Shown piece by piece: positions 1 through 7,577 of a stretch of DNA of 19,627 nt. This DNA is from Dermatophilus congolensis. Lineage in GTDB: Bacteria > Actinomycetota > Actinomycetes > Actinomycetales > Dermatophilaceae. Under the pieces are notes generated by a model. That model ran no database searches. It worked only from the letters and a program-made list of their open reading frames with translations, and had not been told where the DNA came from. Each line of letters begins with the position of its first letter. Position 1 is the first letter of the stretch. The translations under genes and the position numbers were made by a program. Location of the stretch: contig JAUNUP010000045.1 of NCBI GenBank assembly GCA_030538115.1, forward strand, positions 1 to 19,627. Reading direction: 5' to 3'.

Positions 1-1201
1 GCGGAGGCTCCTGCGTACGAGTCGGCTCCGGTGCCCGCGTGGGCTCGGGCTCTCGGGTCGGCTCCGGAGCCTGCGGCTGAGTCGGTCGCGGCGCGTCGGT
101 CGTCGGGGCCGGCGCGGGCGTCGGCATGACGGTGGAGCGTGGCGGGATCACCGGAGCAGGCTGGGCCGGAGTCGTCGGCGCAGGCGCCGAAGAGGTCTGG
201 CCAGGTGAAGCCGGCGCCCCGCTGGCGGGAGGCGTGCCCGGCACCGCAGGGGCGCCCGAGGTCGGCACGGATCCGCCGCGCGTAGCCGACAGGTCGGCGG
301 GCTCGGTGGTCGGAATCGGCTTCGGGCCCGAGGGCACCGGCACCGGCGTGGCCGTCGCGGGCGCAGGGGTCACGTTGGCCTTGTAGAACGCGCCCCACGT
401 GAGGATCCCGTTCACCGCATCGGCGCTGGCCGTGTAGCGGTAGAGGCCCTTGGTCAGGCCGTCGGGCGTGCTGAGGTCGTCGCCGCCCTCGCAGAGCACA
501 GCGGTGGCACCGAGCGCGGCGTCGTCGATGTTGTCGGGGTTCGCGAGGCCGTCGGCATTGCCGTCGCGCGCGTCGAGGTACCACATGCCGGGCAAGAACT
601 GCATCGGGCCCATCGCGCGGTCGTACTGGGCGTCGCCGTCGAGCTGGCCGCCGTCGGTGTCGGCCACGAGGGACGTGCCGATGGTGCGCCCGTCGAGGCG
701 CGTGCCGCGGATCTGCGCGAGCGTCGTGCCGGTGGCGTCGAACGTGGTGCCGGCCGCGTGGTCGGAGGCGACCTTGCCCATACCCGCAACGACCCACCAG
801 GGCACCTTGCAGTCGGGGAATTCGGCACCGGCTCCGGCCTCGGCCTTGCGGTAAGCGGCGAGTGCCTGCGCCGGGATACCGGCGTTGATGTCGGTCGGGG
901 CGTTCTCGGGAGCGGGCAGCGTTCCGTTCAGCGCCTGCTGGGCCACGGGCTGGGACTGCGCGATCTGCGCCTCGGCGATCTCCAGCGGGTGCCCGACCGA
1001 CGAGAGCGCGACCCGGCGGGTCTCGCCCTGCACGCCCGACTCCCCCGCAGGCTCGCGCATGCTCGTGAACACGGTCGCGAGCACGGCGGCGGTCACCGTG
1101 ACGGCGGCGCCGGCGATGACGAGATTGCGCCGCCGATTCGGGCCGGACTCCGACTCGATCTCGCCAAGGCGCTCGACCTCGTGCTCGTTCCGCTCGTTCA
1201 T
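1..1201 (-). CDS. Lytic transglycosylase-like membrane protein, catalytic Glu missing (partial, C-terminus off the left edge)
   Basis: The ATG at 1199-1201 has AAGGGG 6 nt upstream; the frame stays open to the left edge, so at least 400 residues are present and the C-terminus is missing. Residues 1-23 are charged and cytosolic, about 25-45 form one membrane anchor, and about 110-270 form an MltB/SLT-like domain. The family landmarks VPWWVVAGMG, DTDGGQLDGDAQYDRAMGPMQF and the NADGLANPDNIDDAAL-type segment are all readable. The stretch that in the neighbouring paralog reads GRVESGHA here reads GKVASDHA. Ala145 (codon at 767-769) therefore replaces the Glu expected to be the catalytic acid. After about residue 290 the protein becomes Pro/Thr/Ala-rich and ends in PEPTR-type repeats at the window edge, typical of a wall-spanning linker. 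By family it would bind or cleave peptidoglycan outside the membrane. I infer a non-catalytic glycan-binding or regulatory role for this copy. Confidence 0.85.
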   Translation of the reverse strand, partial: MNERNEHEVERLGEIESESGPNRRRNLVIAGAAVTVTAAVLATVFTSMREPAGESGVQGETRRVALSSVGHPLEIAEAQIAQSQPVAQQALNGTLPAPENAPTDINAGIPAQALAAYRKAEAGAGAEFPDCKVPWWVVAGMGKVASDHAAGTTFDATGTTLAQIRGTRLDGRTIGTSLVADTDGGQLDGDAQYDRAMGPMQFLPGMWYLDARDGNADGLANPDNIDDAALGATAVLCEGGDDLSTPDGLTKGLYRYTASADAVNGILTWGAFYKANVTPAPATATPVPVPSGPKPIPTTEPADLSATRGGSVPTSGAPAVPGTPPASGAPASPGQTSSAPAPTTPAQPAPVIPPRSTVMPTPAPAPTTDAPRPTQPQAPEPTREPEPTRAPEPTRTQEPP

Positions 1202-1518
1202 CACTGACCCCTTGACCCCTTGACGCAGTACCACCCCTGAACAGCCCGACCGAATCGGCGCATTACGCGACGACTCCCCAAAGTCGGCCGCTCAAGGTCG
1301 CGCTCTACATTCCCCGAAGCGCTGAAGCCGGAACACGTCTGTACCCCAGCCGAGTCGACGGATCAAGACGATCGTCCATCGACGCTTCGCCCAATGTACC
1401 GCCAGACCCCCCGGCTTCGACAGTCGGAGTCGGCCGCAAAGACTCCTGGAGAGACGAATTGCGCACGTTTGCACGTGACTTCGACCATGCTCCGGCGTTT
1501 CGCAGCGTCGTGACCGTC
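1202..1518 (-). other. Intergenic region between the two transglycosylase paralogs
   Basis: This 317-bp gap contains no credible gene; the frames across it have unlike codon use and no family features. It must hold the 3' end of the upstream paralog's transcript and probably the promoter of the downstream one. One weak extended -10 candidate (TACATT on the minus strand, 1393-1398) lacks a good -35. I looked for a c-di-AMP riboswitch, which often precedes actinobacterial wall-lysis genes, and did not recognise its conserved core. No strong hairpin terminator is obvious. Confidence 0.4.
1205..1224 (-). repeat. 8-bp tandem repeat that duplicates the ribosome binding site
   Basis: TGACCCCT occurs twice in tandem (1205-1212 and 1213-1220), followed by TGAC. 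Read on the minus strand this puts two AAGGGG Shine-Dalgarno-like cores 8 nt apart ahead of the transglycosylase-like gene starting at 1201. The proximal core has normal spacing (6 nt). The distal one could arise by slippage or serve as a standby site. Confidence 0.5.
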
Positions 1519-3120
1519 CTACGAGGTCGCGGTAGCGGTTTCTGCGTTTCCGGTGGTGGTCGCGCCCGTCGTGGCCGCATCGGCGGGGCTCGCCGCCGTG
1601 CCCGCGGCCGTCGCTGCGGCCGTGGCTGGGTCTTCGCAGACCGGCAGGTGCGCGATGCGCGGATCGTCCGGATCCCATGTCGCGGTCGGCGTCGGGGTCG
1701 CATCGCCGGACGGAGTGGGGGTCGAGGGATTCGTGGACGCCGACGGCGCCGACGGCACTGACGGCGACTGAGTGGCGGTGCCGTCGTCCGCTGTCGGCTT
1801 CGGAGCCGGTCGGCACGAAGGCAGCGGCAGATCGGGCTCGGACGTAGTCGTGCCCGTCGTGCCCTTTGTGCCCGTAGTCCCTGTGGTGGGCCCGGGCTTG
1901 GTCGGAGGCGCGGAGGTCTTCGTCGGCGTCGGAGCGCCGCTCGTTCCCTTCGTAGCCCCTGTCGTGCCGGTGGATGTGCCCGCTGTGGCCGTACCTTCGG
2001 TGGCGTTGCCGCTGGTCGTGGCTCCGGTCGAGTCTGTGCGCGTGCCCGGCGTGCCGGTGCCCGTGCTCGGCACGCCCGTCCGTGCGGTGGCGCTGCTCGA
2101 CCCGCTGGTCGGCGCCGCTGTCGTCGCGCCCGACGGAGACGGACGCTCGGGTGCGCCGTCGATGCGTCGCGGCGGGTTCACCGGCACGACTCCGTCGCGG
2201 TAGGCGACCGCGCCGGCCAGCACGTCTTCGACGTACTGCTGGGAGTTGTTGTAGCGCAGGATCGCTGCGGCCATGTCTGCGGGTTTGCTCATGTCGCCAC
2301 CGGCGGAGCACAGGTACCCGGCCGCGCTGGTGGCTGCGTCGTCGACCTGGTTGGGATCGGCGATTCCGTCGCCGTTGCCGTCGAGTCCGGCTCCGGCCCA
2401 GGTGCCGGGGATGAACTGCATCGGCCCGACCGCACGGTCGAACTGGGCGTCGCCGTCGAGGCGTCCGCCGTCGGTGTCGGCGATCGTCGCCGTTCCGGGA
2501 GTGGTGCCGTCGAGGCGCGGGCCGAGGATCCGGTACGTCGTGACGCCCTTGGAGTCCACGGCTCCCCCGGCAGCGTGCCCTGATTCGACCCGACCGATAC
2601 CGGCGAGCAGCCACCAGGGCAGATTGCACCGCGGGTAGCGGGCATCGGCGACCTTCTCGCCGCGCTGGTAGGCGGCCAGCATCCGCGTGGGTACGACGTT
2701 GCTCACCGGCACGGCGGTGACTCGGGTGGCCGACTGCGCAGTCGTCGGCACCGGAGAGACCGCAAGCGCTTCCGAGACCATCCGCGCGGCCGTGAACACG
2801 TCTAGGCCGGGCAGACCAGGCAGCCCCGCGGACCCGTCGGCCGTGGTTGTCCCTGTAGTTGCCTCAGTGGTCGTAGGTGCAGACGTCGACACCACCGGAG
2901 CCGTCGACACGGGCGCCCCCTCCGAGGCTCCCACCGTGAAGACACCTGACGCGATCGCGCCCACCGCGAGGAGCCCGGCGACCACTCCGCTCAGGCGGCT
3001 GCGCCCGAGCCGAAGCACCCGCAGGGCATCAGAGTCGGCACCGATGTCGGGTCCGGCCAGCGGTTCGAGGTCGAGAGAGGGGTCGATCGGCTCGAGGTCG
3101 TCACGATCGGCCCTGCTCAT
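1519..3120 (-). CDS. Membrane-anchored lytic murein transglycosylase, MltB/SLT-like, with long Thr/Pro-rich tail
   Basis: This 533-residue protein has an acidic cytosolic head (1-42), one membrane segment (about 43-64), a low-complexity Thr/Ser stretch (68-98) and a transglycosylase domain from about 135 to 305. The domain carries NLPWWLLAGIGRVESGHAAG with the presumed catalytic Glu179 (codon 2584-2586), then DTDGGRLDGDAQFDRAVGPM, a DGNGDGIADPNQVDDAAT segment and AAILRYNNSQQYVEDVL. Family members cleave the MurNAc-GlcNAc bond to give 1,6-anhydro-MurNAc ends. Residues from about 320 onward are a roughly 210-residue Thr/Gly/Ser/Pro-rich tail with many TGTTGTKGT-like units and two Cys-containing blocks. 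The tail may span the wall or be O-mannosylated (inference). It is the intact paralog of the gene at 1-1201 and lies upstream of it on the same strand. The ATG at 3118-3120 sits just before the acidic head; the RBS is only weakly readable. Confidence 0.88.
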   Translation of the reverse strand: MSRADRDDLEPIDPSLDLEPLAGPDIGADSDALRVLRLGRSRLSGVVAGLLAVGAIASGVFTVGASEGAPVSTAPVVSTSAPTTTEATTGTTTADGSAGLPGLPGLDVFTAARMVSEALAVSPVPTTAQSATRVTAVPVSNVVPTRMLAAYQRGEKVADARYPRCNLPWWLLAGIGRVESGHAAGGAVDSKGVTTYRILGPRLDGTTPGTATIADTDGGRLDGDAQFDRAVGPMQFIPGTWAGAGLDGNGDGIADPNQVDDAATSAAGYLCSAGGDMSKPADMAAAILRYNNSQQYVEDVLAGAVAYRDGVVPVNPPRRIDGAPERPSPSGATTAAPTSGSSSATARTGVPSTGTGTPGTRTDSTGATTSGNATEGTATAGTSTGTTGATKGTSGAPTPTKTSAPPTKPGPTTGTTGTKGTTGTTTSEPDLPLPSCRPAPKPTADDGTATQSPSVPSAPSASTNPSTPTPSGDATPTPTATWDPDDPRIAHLPVCEDPATAAATAAGTAASPADAATTGATTTGNAETATATS

Positions 3121-3163
3121 GGAAGACGTCCCGCCCCTTGTTCGTTGTTCGTCAACGCGTCGT

Positions 3164-3184
3164 CACAAGACGCCACCACAAGAC
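3164..3184 (-). promoter_or_regulatory. Paired 8-bp direct repeat upstream of the intact transglycosylase
   Basis: CACAAGAC occurs at 3164-3171 and again at 3177-3184, a 13-bp spacing, 44-64 bp upstream of the start codon at 3120. On the minus strand this reads GTCTTGTG twice, with a TTGACG-like hexamer following. It could be a regulator or sigma-factor site, but nothing in the sequence identifies the binding protein. Confidence 0.25.
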
Positions 3185-3217
3185 TTCAACGGCCGAACGA
3201 CGGGTTTGTTTCGCCGC

Positions 3218-3229
3218 GTTGCATGCAAC
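3218..3229. repeat. Perfect 12-bp palindrome GTTGCATGCAAC
   Basis: GTTGCATGCAAC is its own reverse complement. It lies between the glycyl-tRNA synthetase terminator-like hairpin and the promoter region of the transglycosylase gene. It has the form of a small dimeric-repressor operator, but no regulator can be named and chance is possible. Confidence 0.3.
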
Positions 3230-3262
3230 CCCACCGCAGGGTGAACCCTCACCGCGGCGGGG
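3229..3262 (-). terminator. Terminator-like hairpin after the glycyl-tRNA synthetase gene
   Basis: CCCCACCGC (3229-3237) pairs with GCGGCGGGG (3254-3262) with one mismatch, and AGGGT-GA-ACCCT forms a nested inner stem (3238-3249). It begins 26 bp past the stop codon at 3288 on the minus strand. There is no T-tract, which is common for high-GC terminators. Confidence 0.5.
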
Positions 3263-3287
3263 TCACAGGCATCCGTCTGTCAGGCGC

Positions 3288-6200
3288 TTACGTCAGGGCC
3301 GTGTCGAGCGTCCGCCAGTCGATGCCCTTCGGCGCTGACGCCAGAATCGTCGCGAGCAGGCCGAGCCGAGCCGCGCGCACGTCGGGCTCGGGGGCCATCA
3401 CGAGGATGTCGTCGAAGAACCGGGCCGAGGCCTCGACCACTCCGTCGGTCGCGCCGACGAACGCGGAGAGCGATTCCGACCCACCGCCGCCGGAGCCGAG
3501 GGCGGTCACCTGCTCGTGCAGAGCGACCTCGGCGGGCTCGGTGAGCTTGCCAGCGTCATACCCGGGCTCCGTGCCTTCGGGCAGGATGCGGCCGATGCGC
3601 ACGAGCGTGGCGACGAGGGCGCGGAATTTCTCGTCGGACCCGAGCTCCCTGATCTGCGCGAGCAGCGCTGCCGCACGCCCGGGGGCGTCGGCTGCGGGCA
3701 GGATCGCGGTGACCAGGTCGGCCGAGACGCCCTCGTCGCGAAGCAACTGTGCGTAGCGACCGATCGTGAACTCCAGCGCCGCCTCGACCGCGTCAGGGGC
3801 CACGTCGACCCCCTGCTCGGCGAGGCGTGCCGTGGCGGCCTCGAGCCCGTCGCGGATCGTCAGCACCTCCAGCGGGGTACCGGCCGACTCGCGCAGAATG
3901 CGGATGACGCCCAGCGCGGCGCGGCGCAGACCGAACGGGTCGGAGGAGCCGGTCGGCTTGGCCCCGAGCGCGTACATCGCGGCGAGCAGATCGAACCGGT
4001 CACCGAGGGCCAGCAGTGCGCCCGGCGTGGAGGCGGGCAGCGCGTCGGCGGAGGTGTGCGGCAACTCCATCTCGGCGAGCGAGTCGGCCACGGCCTGGGT
4101 CTCGCCCTTGCGGGAGGCGTATTCGCGGGCCACGAACCCGGCGAGCGAGCTCATCTCGACGACGAGGTCGGTGGCGAGGTCGAATTTCGCCAGGGCGCCT
4201 GCCCGGGTGAGGGTCTCGCGCTCCGCTCCGGCGAGGCCGACCTTGTCGGCGAGCACACCTGCCACGTCGGCGATGCGGCGGGCACGCAGCCCGACCGAGC
4301 CGAGCCGGTCTTCGAACGTGAGCTTGTCGAGGCCGGGCACGAACGAGTCGACCTTGTCGGTCTTGAGGTCGGCGTTCCAGAAGAACAGCGCGTCCTCGTA
4401 CCGGGCCCGCACGACCGATTCGTTGCCGGTGCGCACGGCGTCGTCGTCGCACAGGCCGTTGGCCATCGTCACGAAGTACGGCATGAGGTTGCCGTCGGCG
4501 TCGTAGACGGGCAGGTAGCGCTGGTGCTTGCGCATGACGGTGGTGAGGATGCGGCTCGGCAGTTCGAGGTACCGCGCCTCGAAGGTGCCGAGGATGCCGT
4601 GCGGGTCTTCGACGAGGTTGGTGATCTCGTCGACGAGGGCAGACTCGCCCTCGAAGTCGATCGTGCCCCCGACACCGGCAGCGAGAGCCGTGGCCTGCTC
4701 GATCACCGACTGACGGCGCTGCGCGGTGAACAGCTCGATCGAGCCTGAGGAGATGACCGGCAGCAGATCGTCGGCGGTCGGCACCTGGGCCCAGCCCATC
4801 GGGGCACCGTCGCTGCGTGTGGCGGTGCGTGCCCCGAGCGTCGTGCGCTGCAGGTACGTCTCACGGCCGGCGACGACCTGCGAGACCTGCACCGGAACGA
4901 CGGCCGAGCCCCACAGGGCCACGAGCCAGCGGATCGCGCGCGAGAACGACAGGTCTGGGTCGCACCAGCGCATGTTCTTCTCGGCACGCAGGCCGGTGAC
5001 GATGTCGCGGATGATCTCACCCGCCACATCGAGCACGTGGCGGCCCTTCACGGAGACGGCCACACAGGCGTGCTCGTTGCCACCGATCTCGGCCTTGACG
5101 ACCTGGTCGAACGTGACGCCCTGGCCGCGCATGAAGCCCTCGAGCGCCTTGGTGGGGTTGCCGTCGGCATCGACCGCGGCCGACCACTTCGGGCCCTTAC
5201 GCATCTGGTCGGCATCGGGCTCGAGCGCGGCCACGTCGGCGATCGTCGCGACGATGCGTCGCGGGGTGCCGTCCACGGTGATGTCGCCGTAGGTGAGGCG
5301 CGTCTCGGCGAGCTTGGCCGTCAGGCCCTCGCGCACGGCCTCGATGGTCTGCGGCACGACGTGCGGAGGCAGCTCCTCCACTCCGATCTCGAAGGCAAGC
5401 GTCTGCGGCCCGGTGCCCAGCGCGGCGCGTGCGGCATCGCCGATCGGGTCCGGCCCCTTGACTGCAGGCTGGGCGTCGCGCAGCAGCGGAAAGCCCAGCT
5501 CCTTGCGCTTCTCGACCCACAGGGCCGCCGTGTCCCGCATGAGCCGACGCATCGTGCCGAAGGCCTTGGCCCGCTCGGTGGTGCTGATCGCGCCGCGGGC
5601 GTCCATGACGTTGAACGTGTGGCTGGACTTGAGGATGAAGTAGTGCGCCGGCACGGGCAGCCGCGCCTCGATCATCCGCTCGGCCTCGCCGACGAAGGTC
5701 TCGTAGAGAGTGCGGTTCGCGTCGACGTCGGCGTCGTCGAGGTAGTACCGGCTCATCTCGTATTCCTGCTGGCCGAGCGCCTCGTCGTAGGTGACGGGGC
5801 GGCCGTCGGAGGCGATCGCGTAGACGATGTCCTTGAAGTGCGTCACGCCCTGCACGGCCATGAGGATGCGCTCCATGCCGTACGTCAACTCGACCGGGAT
5901 CGGGTCGAGGTTCAGGCCACCGACCTGCTGGAAGTACGTGAACTGGGTGATCTCCATGCCGTCGAGCCAGACCTCCCAGCCCAGCCCCCACGCTCCGATG
6001 GCGGGCTGCTGCCAGTTGTCTTCGACGAATCGCACGTCGTGCTTGGCCAGGTCGATGCCGAGGGCCTCGAGCGAGCCCAGGTACAGCTCCTGCGGGTCGC
6101 CCGGCTCGGGCTTGAGAATCACCTGGTACTGGGTGTGCGTCTGCAGACGGTTCGGGTTCTCGCCGTAGCGCGAGTCGTCGGGCCGAACACTGGGCTCGAC

Positions 6201-6350
6201 GTAGGCCACGTCCCACGGCTCGGGGCCGAGCACTCGAATCACCGTGGCGTGGTTCATGGTTCCGGCGCCGACCTCGGTATTGAAGGGCTGCCACGTGAGG
6301 CATCCCTTGGAAGTCCAGTAGTCGGAGAGGCGGGCCAGAGCGTCTTGCAT
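3288..6350 (-). CDS. glyQS: Glycyl-tRNA synthetase, alpha and beta subunits fused in one chain
   Basis: The enzyme charges tRNA-Gly with glycine. It has 1020 residues. Residues 1 to about 285 are the alpha subunit (catalytic class II core), with EVGAGTMN, RVLGPEPWDVAYVEPSVRP, RYGENPNRLQ, FVEDNWQQPAIGAWGLGWEV and ITQFTYFQQVGGL. A linker follows (about 286-317), then the beta subunit from TLAFEIGVEELPPH to the end, with a DALR-like anticodon region near the C-terminus. In most bacteria with this type the two subunits are separate genes, glyQ and glyS; fused forms are known from chlamydiae and plant organelles. I chose ATG 6348-6350 because AAGGG lies 8 nt upstream (6359-6363) and homologs start at MQDAL; an in-frame upstream ATG at 6428 would add 26 unrelated residues. 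The gene diverges from the dehydrogenase at 6516 across 165 bp. No T-box motif was recognised in that gap. Confidence 0.95.
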   Translation of the reverse strand: MQDALARLSDYWTSKGCLTWQPFNTEVGAGTMNHATVIRVLGPEPWDVAYVEPSVRPDDSRYGENPNRLQTHTQYQVILKPEPGDPQELYLGSLEALGIDLAKHDVRFVEDNWQQPAIGAWGLGWEVWLDGMEITQFTYFQQVGGLNLDPIPVELTYGMERILMAVQGVTHFKDIVYAIASDGRPVTYDEALGQQEYEMSRYYLDDADVDANRTLYETFVGEAERMIEARLPVPAHYFILKSSHTFNVMDARGAISTTERAKAFGTMRRLMRDTAALWVEKRKELGFPLLRDAQPAVKGPDPIGDAARAALGTGPQTLAFEIGVEELPPHVVPQTIEAVREGLTAKLAETRLTYGDITVDGTPRRIVATIADVAALEPDADQMRKGPKWSAAVDADGNPTKALEGFMRGQGVTFDQVVKAEIGGNEHACVAVSVKGRHVLDVAGEIIRDIVTGLRAEKNMRWCDPDLSFSRAIRWLVALWGSAVVPVQVSQVVAGRETYLQRTTLGARTATRSDGAPMGWAQVPTADDLLPVISSGSIELFTAQRRQSVIEQATALAAGVGGTIDFEGESALVDEITNLVEDPHGILGTFEARYLELPSRILTTVMRKHQRYLPVYDADGNLMPYFVTMANGLCDDDAVRTGNESVVRARYEDALFFWNADLKTDKVDSFVPGLDKLTFEDRLGSVGLRARRIADVAGVLADKVGLAGAERETLTRAGALAKFDLATDLVVEMSSLAGFVAREYASRKGETQAVADSLAEMELPHTSADALPASTPGALLALGDRFDLLAAMYALGAKPTGSSDPFGLRRAALGVIRILRESAGTPLEVLTIRDGLEAATARLAEQGVDVAPDAVEAALEFTIGRYAQLLRDEGVSADLVTAILPAADAPGRAAALLAQIRELGSDEKFRALVATLVRIGRILPEGTEPGYDAGKLTEPAEVALHEQVTALGSGGGGSESLSAFVGATDGVVEASARFFDDILVMAPEPDVRAARLGLLATILASAPKGIDWRTLDTALT

Positions 6351-6515
6351 CGTCAGCACCCTTGCAGGGTACCGACAATAAGCCTCAGCCCTTTCACAGG
6401 TCGCCGCGTCCGGACGGCCGACGGGCACCTGCGTTCGGTGTCTGATTGGCTGATGCCCAGCCGCTCCGGCAGGTTGTGAGGGGCTGCGACGAGCCGTGAC
6501 GAGAGGATCATCGAC

Positions 6516-7457
6516 GTGTTGGTGCTAGTTCCCACCGCCTACACCGGCCCCGAACCGCACCCTGAGGGAGCCGAGGTAGTTCGGTACGACGCCTCCGGTC
6601 TCGTGCCCGACGAGCACCTCGACGCCGATGTGCTCGTCGTGTGGGGCTACGGCCCGCAGACCCTGCCCGACGCGGCCCGCCGCATGGGCAACCTGCGCCT
6701 GGTGCAGGCGCTCATGGCGGGAGCCGAAGACGCGCTCAACGCCGGGTTCGCCGACGACGTGGCGATCTGCAACGGCATCGGCCTGCACGACGAGCCGGTC
6801 ACCGAGCACGCGATCGCGCTCATGCTGGCCCTCGTGCGCCGTCTGCCCGAATGCGCGCAGATGCAGCGTGAGCACGTGTGGAGCCGCGAACACGGCGGTC
6901 CGCAGCGGCTGCGTGCGGAGAGCGGTCACGCCCGCTCGCTCATCGGCGCCCGCGTGACGATCTGGGGTTTCGGGAGTATCGCGAAGAACCTCGCCCCGAT
7001 CCTGCGAGCACTCGGGGCCGAGGTCACGGGCATCGCACAGTCTGCGGGTGAGCGCGCGGGCTTTCCGGTCGTGACCGACGCCGACCTGCCCGAGGTATTC
7101 GCCACGACCGACATCCTCGTGATGATCCTGCCCAACGCCGAGTCGACCCGTCACGCCTTGAACGCCGAGCGTCTCGCGCTGCTGCCGCCCACCGCCTACC
7201 TGGTCAACGTAGGCCGAGGCCCGACCGTCGACGAGGCCGCGCTCGCCGATGCTCTGCGCGAGGGCCGCCTCGCCGGAGCGGGCCTCGACGTCACGGAGGT
7301 CGAGCCCCTCTCCCCCGACTCACCCCTGTGGGACCTGCCGGGCGTCATCATCACTCCCCACGGCGCAGGGGGCCGGCCCGTCGGTGCGGCCGAGCTCATC
7401 GAGCACAACGTCGCTGCCCTCGAAACCGGAGCCGAGCTGCGCAACCGGGTGCGCTGA
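6516..7457 (+). CDS. D-isomer-specific 2-hydroxyacid dehydrogenase family protein, NAD(P)-dependent
   Basis: This 313-residue protein belongs to the family that reversibly reduces 2-keto acids to D-2-hydroxyacids (phosphoglycerate, glyoxylate/hydroxypyruvate and related substrates). The Rossmann dinucleotide loop GFGSIAKNLA is at 151-160. The catalytic trio is intact: Arg234 in NVGRGPTVDE, Glu263 in DVTEVEPLSP and His282 in TPHGAGG. The length matches the family. Translation starts at GTG 6516, supported by GAGAGG 9 nt upstream (6501-6506) and by the immediate beta-strand start LVLVPTAYTG. It stands alone, divergent from the glycyl-tRNA synthetase gene and closed by a strong hairpin 10 bp after its stop. 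The exact substrate cannot be read from the sequence; a glyoxylate or hydroxypyruvate reductase would fit the glyoxylate-shunt genes 5 kb away, but that link is only inference. Confidence 0.85.
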   Translation: MLVLVPTAYTGPEPHPEGAEVVRYDASGLVPDEHLDADVLVVWGYGPQTLPDAARRMGNLRLVQALMAGAEDALNAGFADDVAICNGIGLHDEPVTEHAIALMLALVRRLPECAQMQREHVWSREHGGPQRLRAESGHARSLIGARVTIWGFGSIAKNLAPILRALGAEVTGIAQSAGERAGFPVVTDADLPEVFATTDILVMILPNAESTRHALNAERLALLPPTAYLVNVGRGPTVDEAALADALREGRLAGAGLDVTEVEPLSPDSPLWDLPGVIITPHGAGGRPVGAAELIEHNVAALETGAELRNRVR

Positions 7458-7467
7458 GACGTGAGAA

Positions 7468-7494
7468 GCGGCCCATCCGGAGCGGATGGGCCGC
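7468..7494. terminator. Bidirectional hairpin terminator between convergent genes
   Basis: GCGGCCCATCCG (7468-7479) and CGGATGGGCCGC (7483-7494) form a perfect 12-bp stem with a 3-nt loop. It begins 10 bp after the dehydrogenase stop and lies 83 bp past the stop of the convergent repeat-protein gene. On the minus strand a short pyrimidine run (TTCTC) follows the stem. A weaker inverted repeat, GGCGCGAC...GTCGCGCC with a 16-nt loop, lies a little closer to the minus-strand gene. Confidence 0.75.
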
Positions 7495-7577
7495 CTGCAC
7501 AGCTACGGGGCCTGGTGGCGCGACCTATCCCCCTATCGACGTCGCGCCGGGCCTTGAGGTTCTGGTCGTCAACCGCC

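Noticed and set aside
1202..1518. c-di-AMP (ydaO) riboswitch before the transglycosylase-like gene
   Set aside because: Context is suggestive, but I could not find the conserved core elements in this gap or in 3121-3287.
1772..2203. Plus-strand open frame with VPVVP-type repeats
   Set aside because: It is the reverse reading of the Thr/Gly-rich tail of the transglycosylase, not an independent gene.
5037..6479. Long plus-strand open frame (480 codons) opposite glyQS
   Set aside because: It is an antisense shadow of a clearly homologous tRNA synthetase in GC-rich DNA; the translation is Arg/Val/Gly/His-rich with no family features.
6351..6515. T-box riboswitch upstream of glycyl-tRNA synthetase
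   Set aside because: Only 165 bp of shared divergent space, and the TGGNACCGCG-type core was not found; GGTACC near 6369-6374 alone is not enough.
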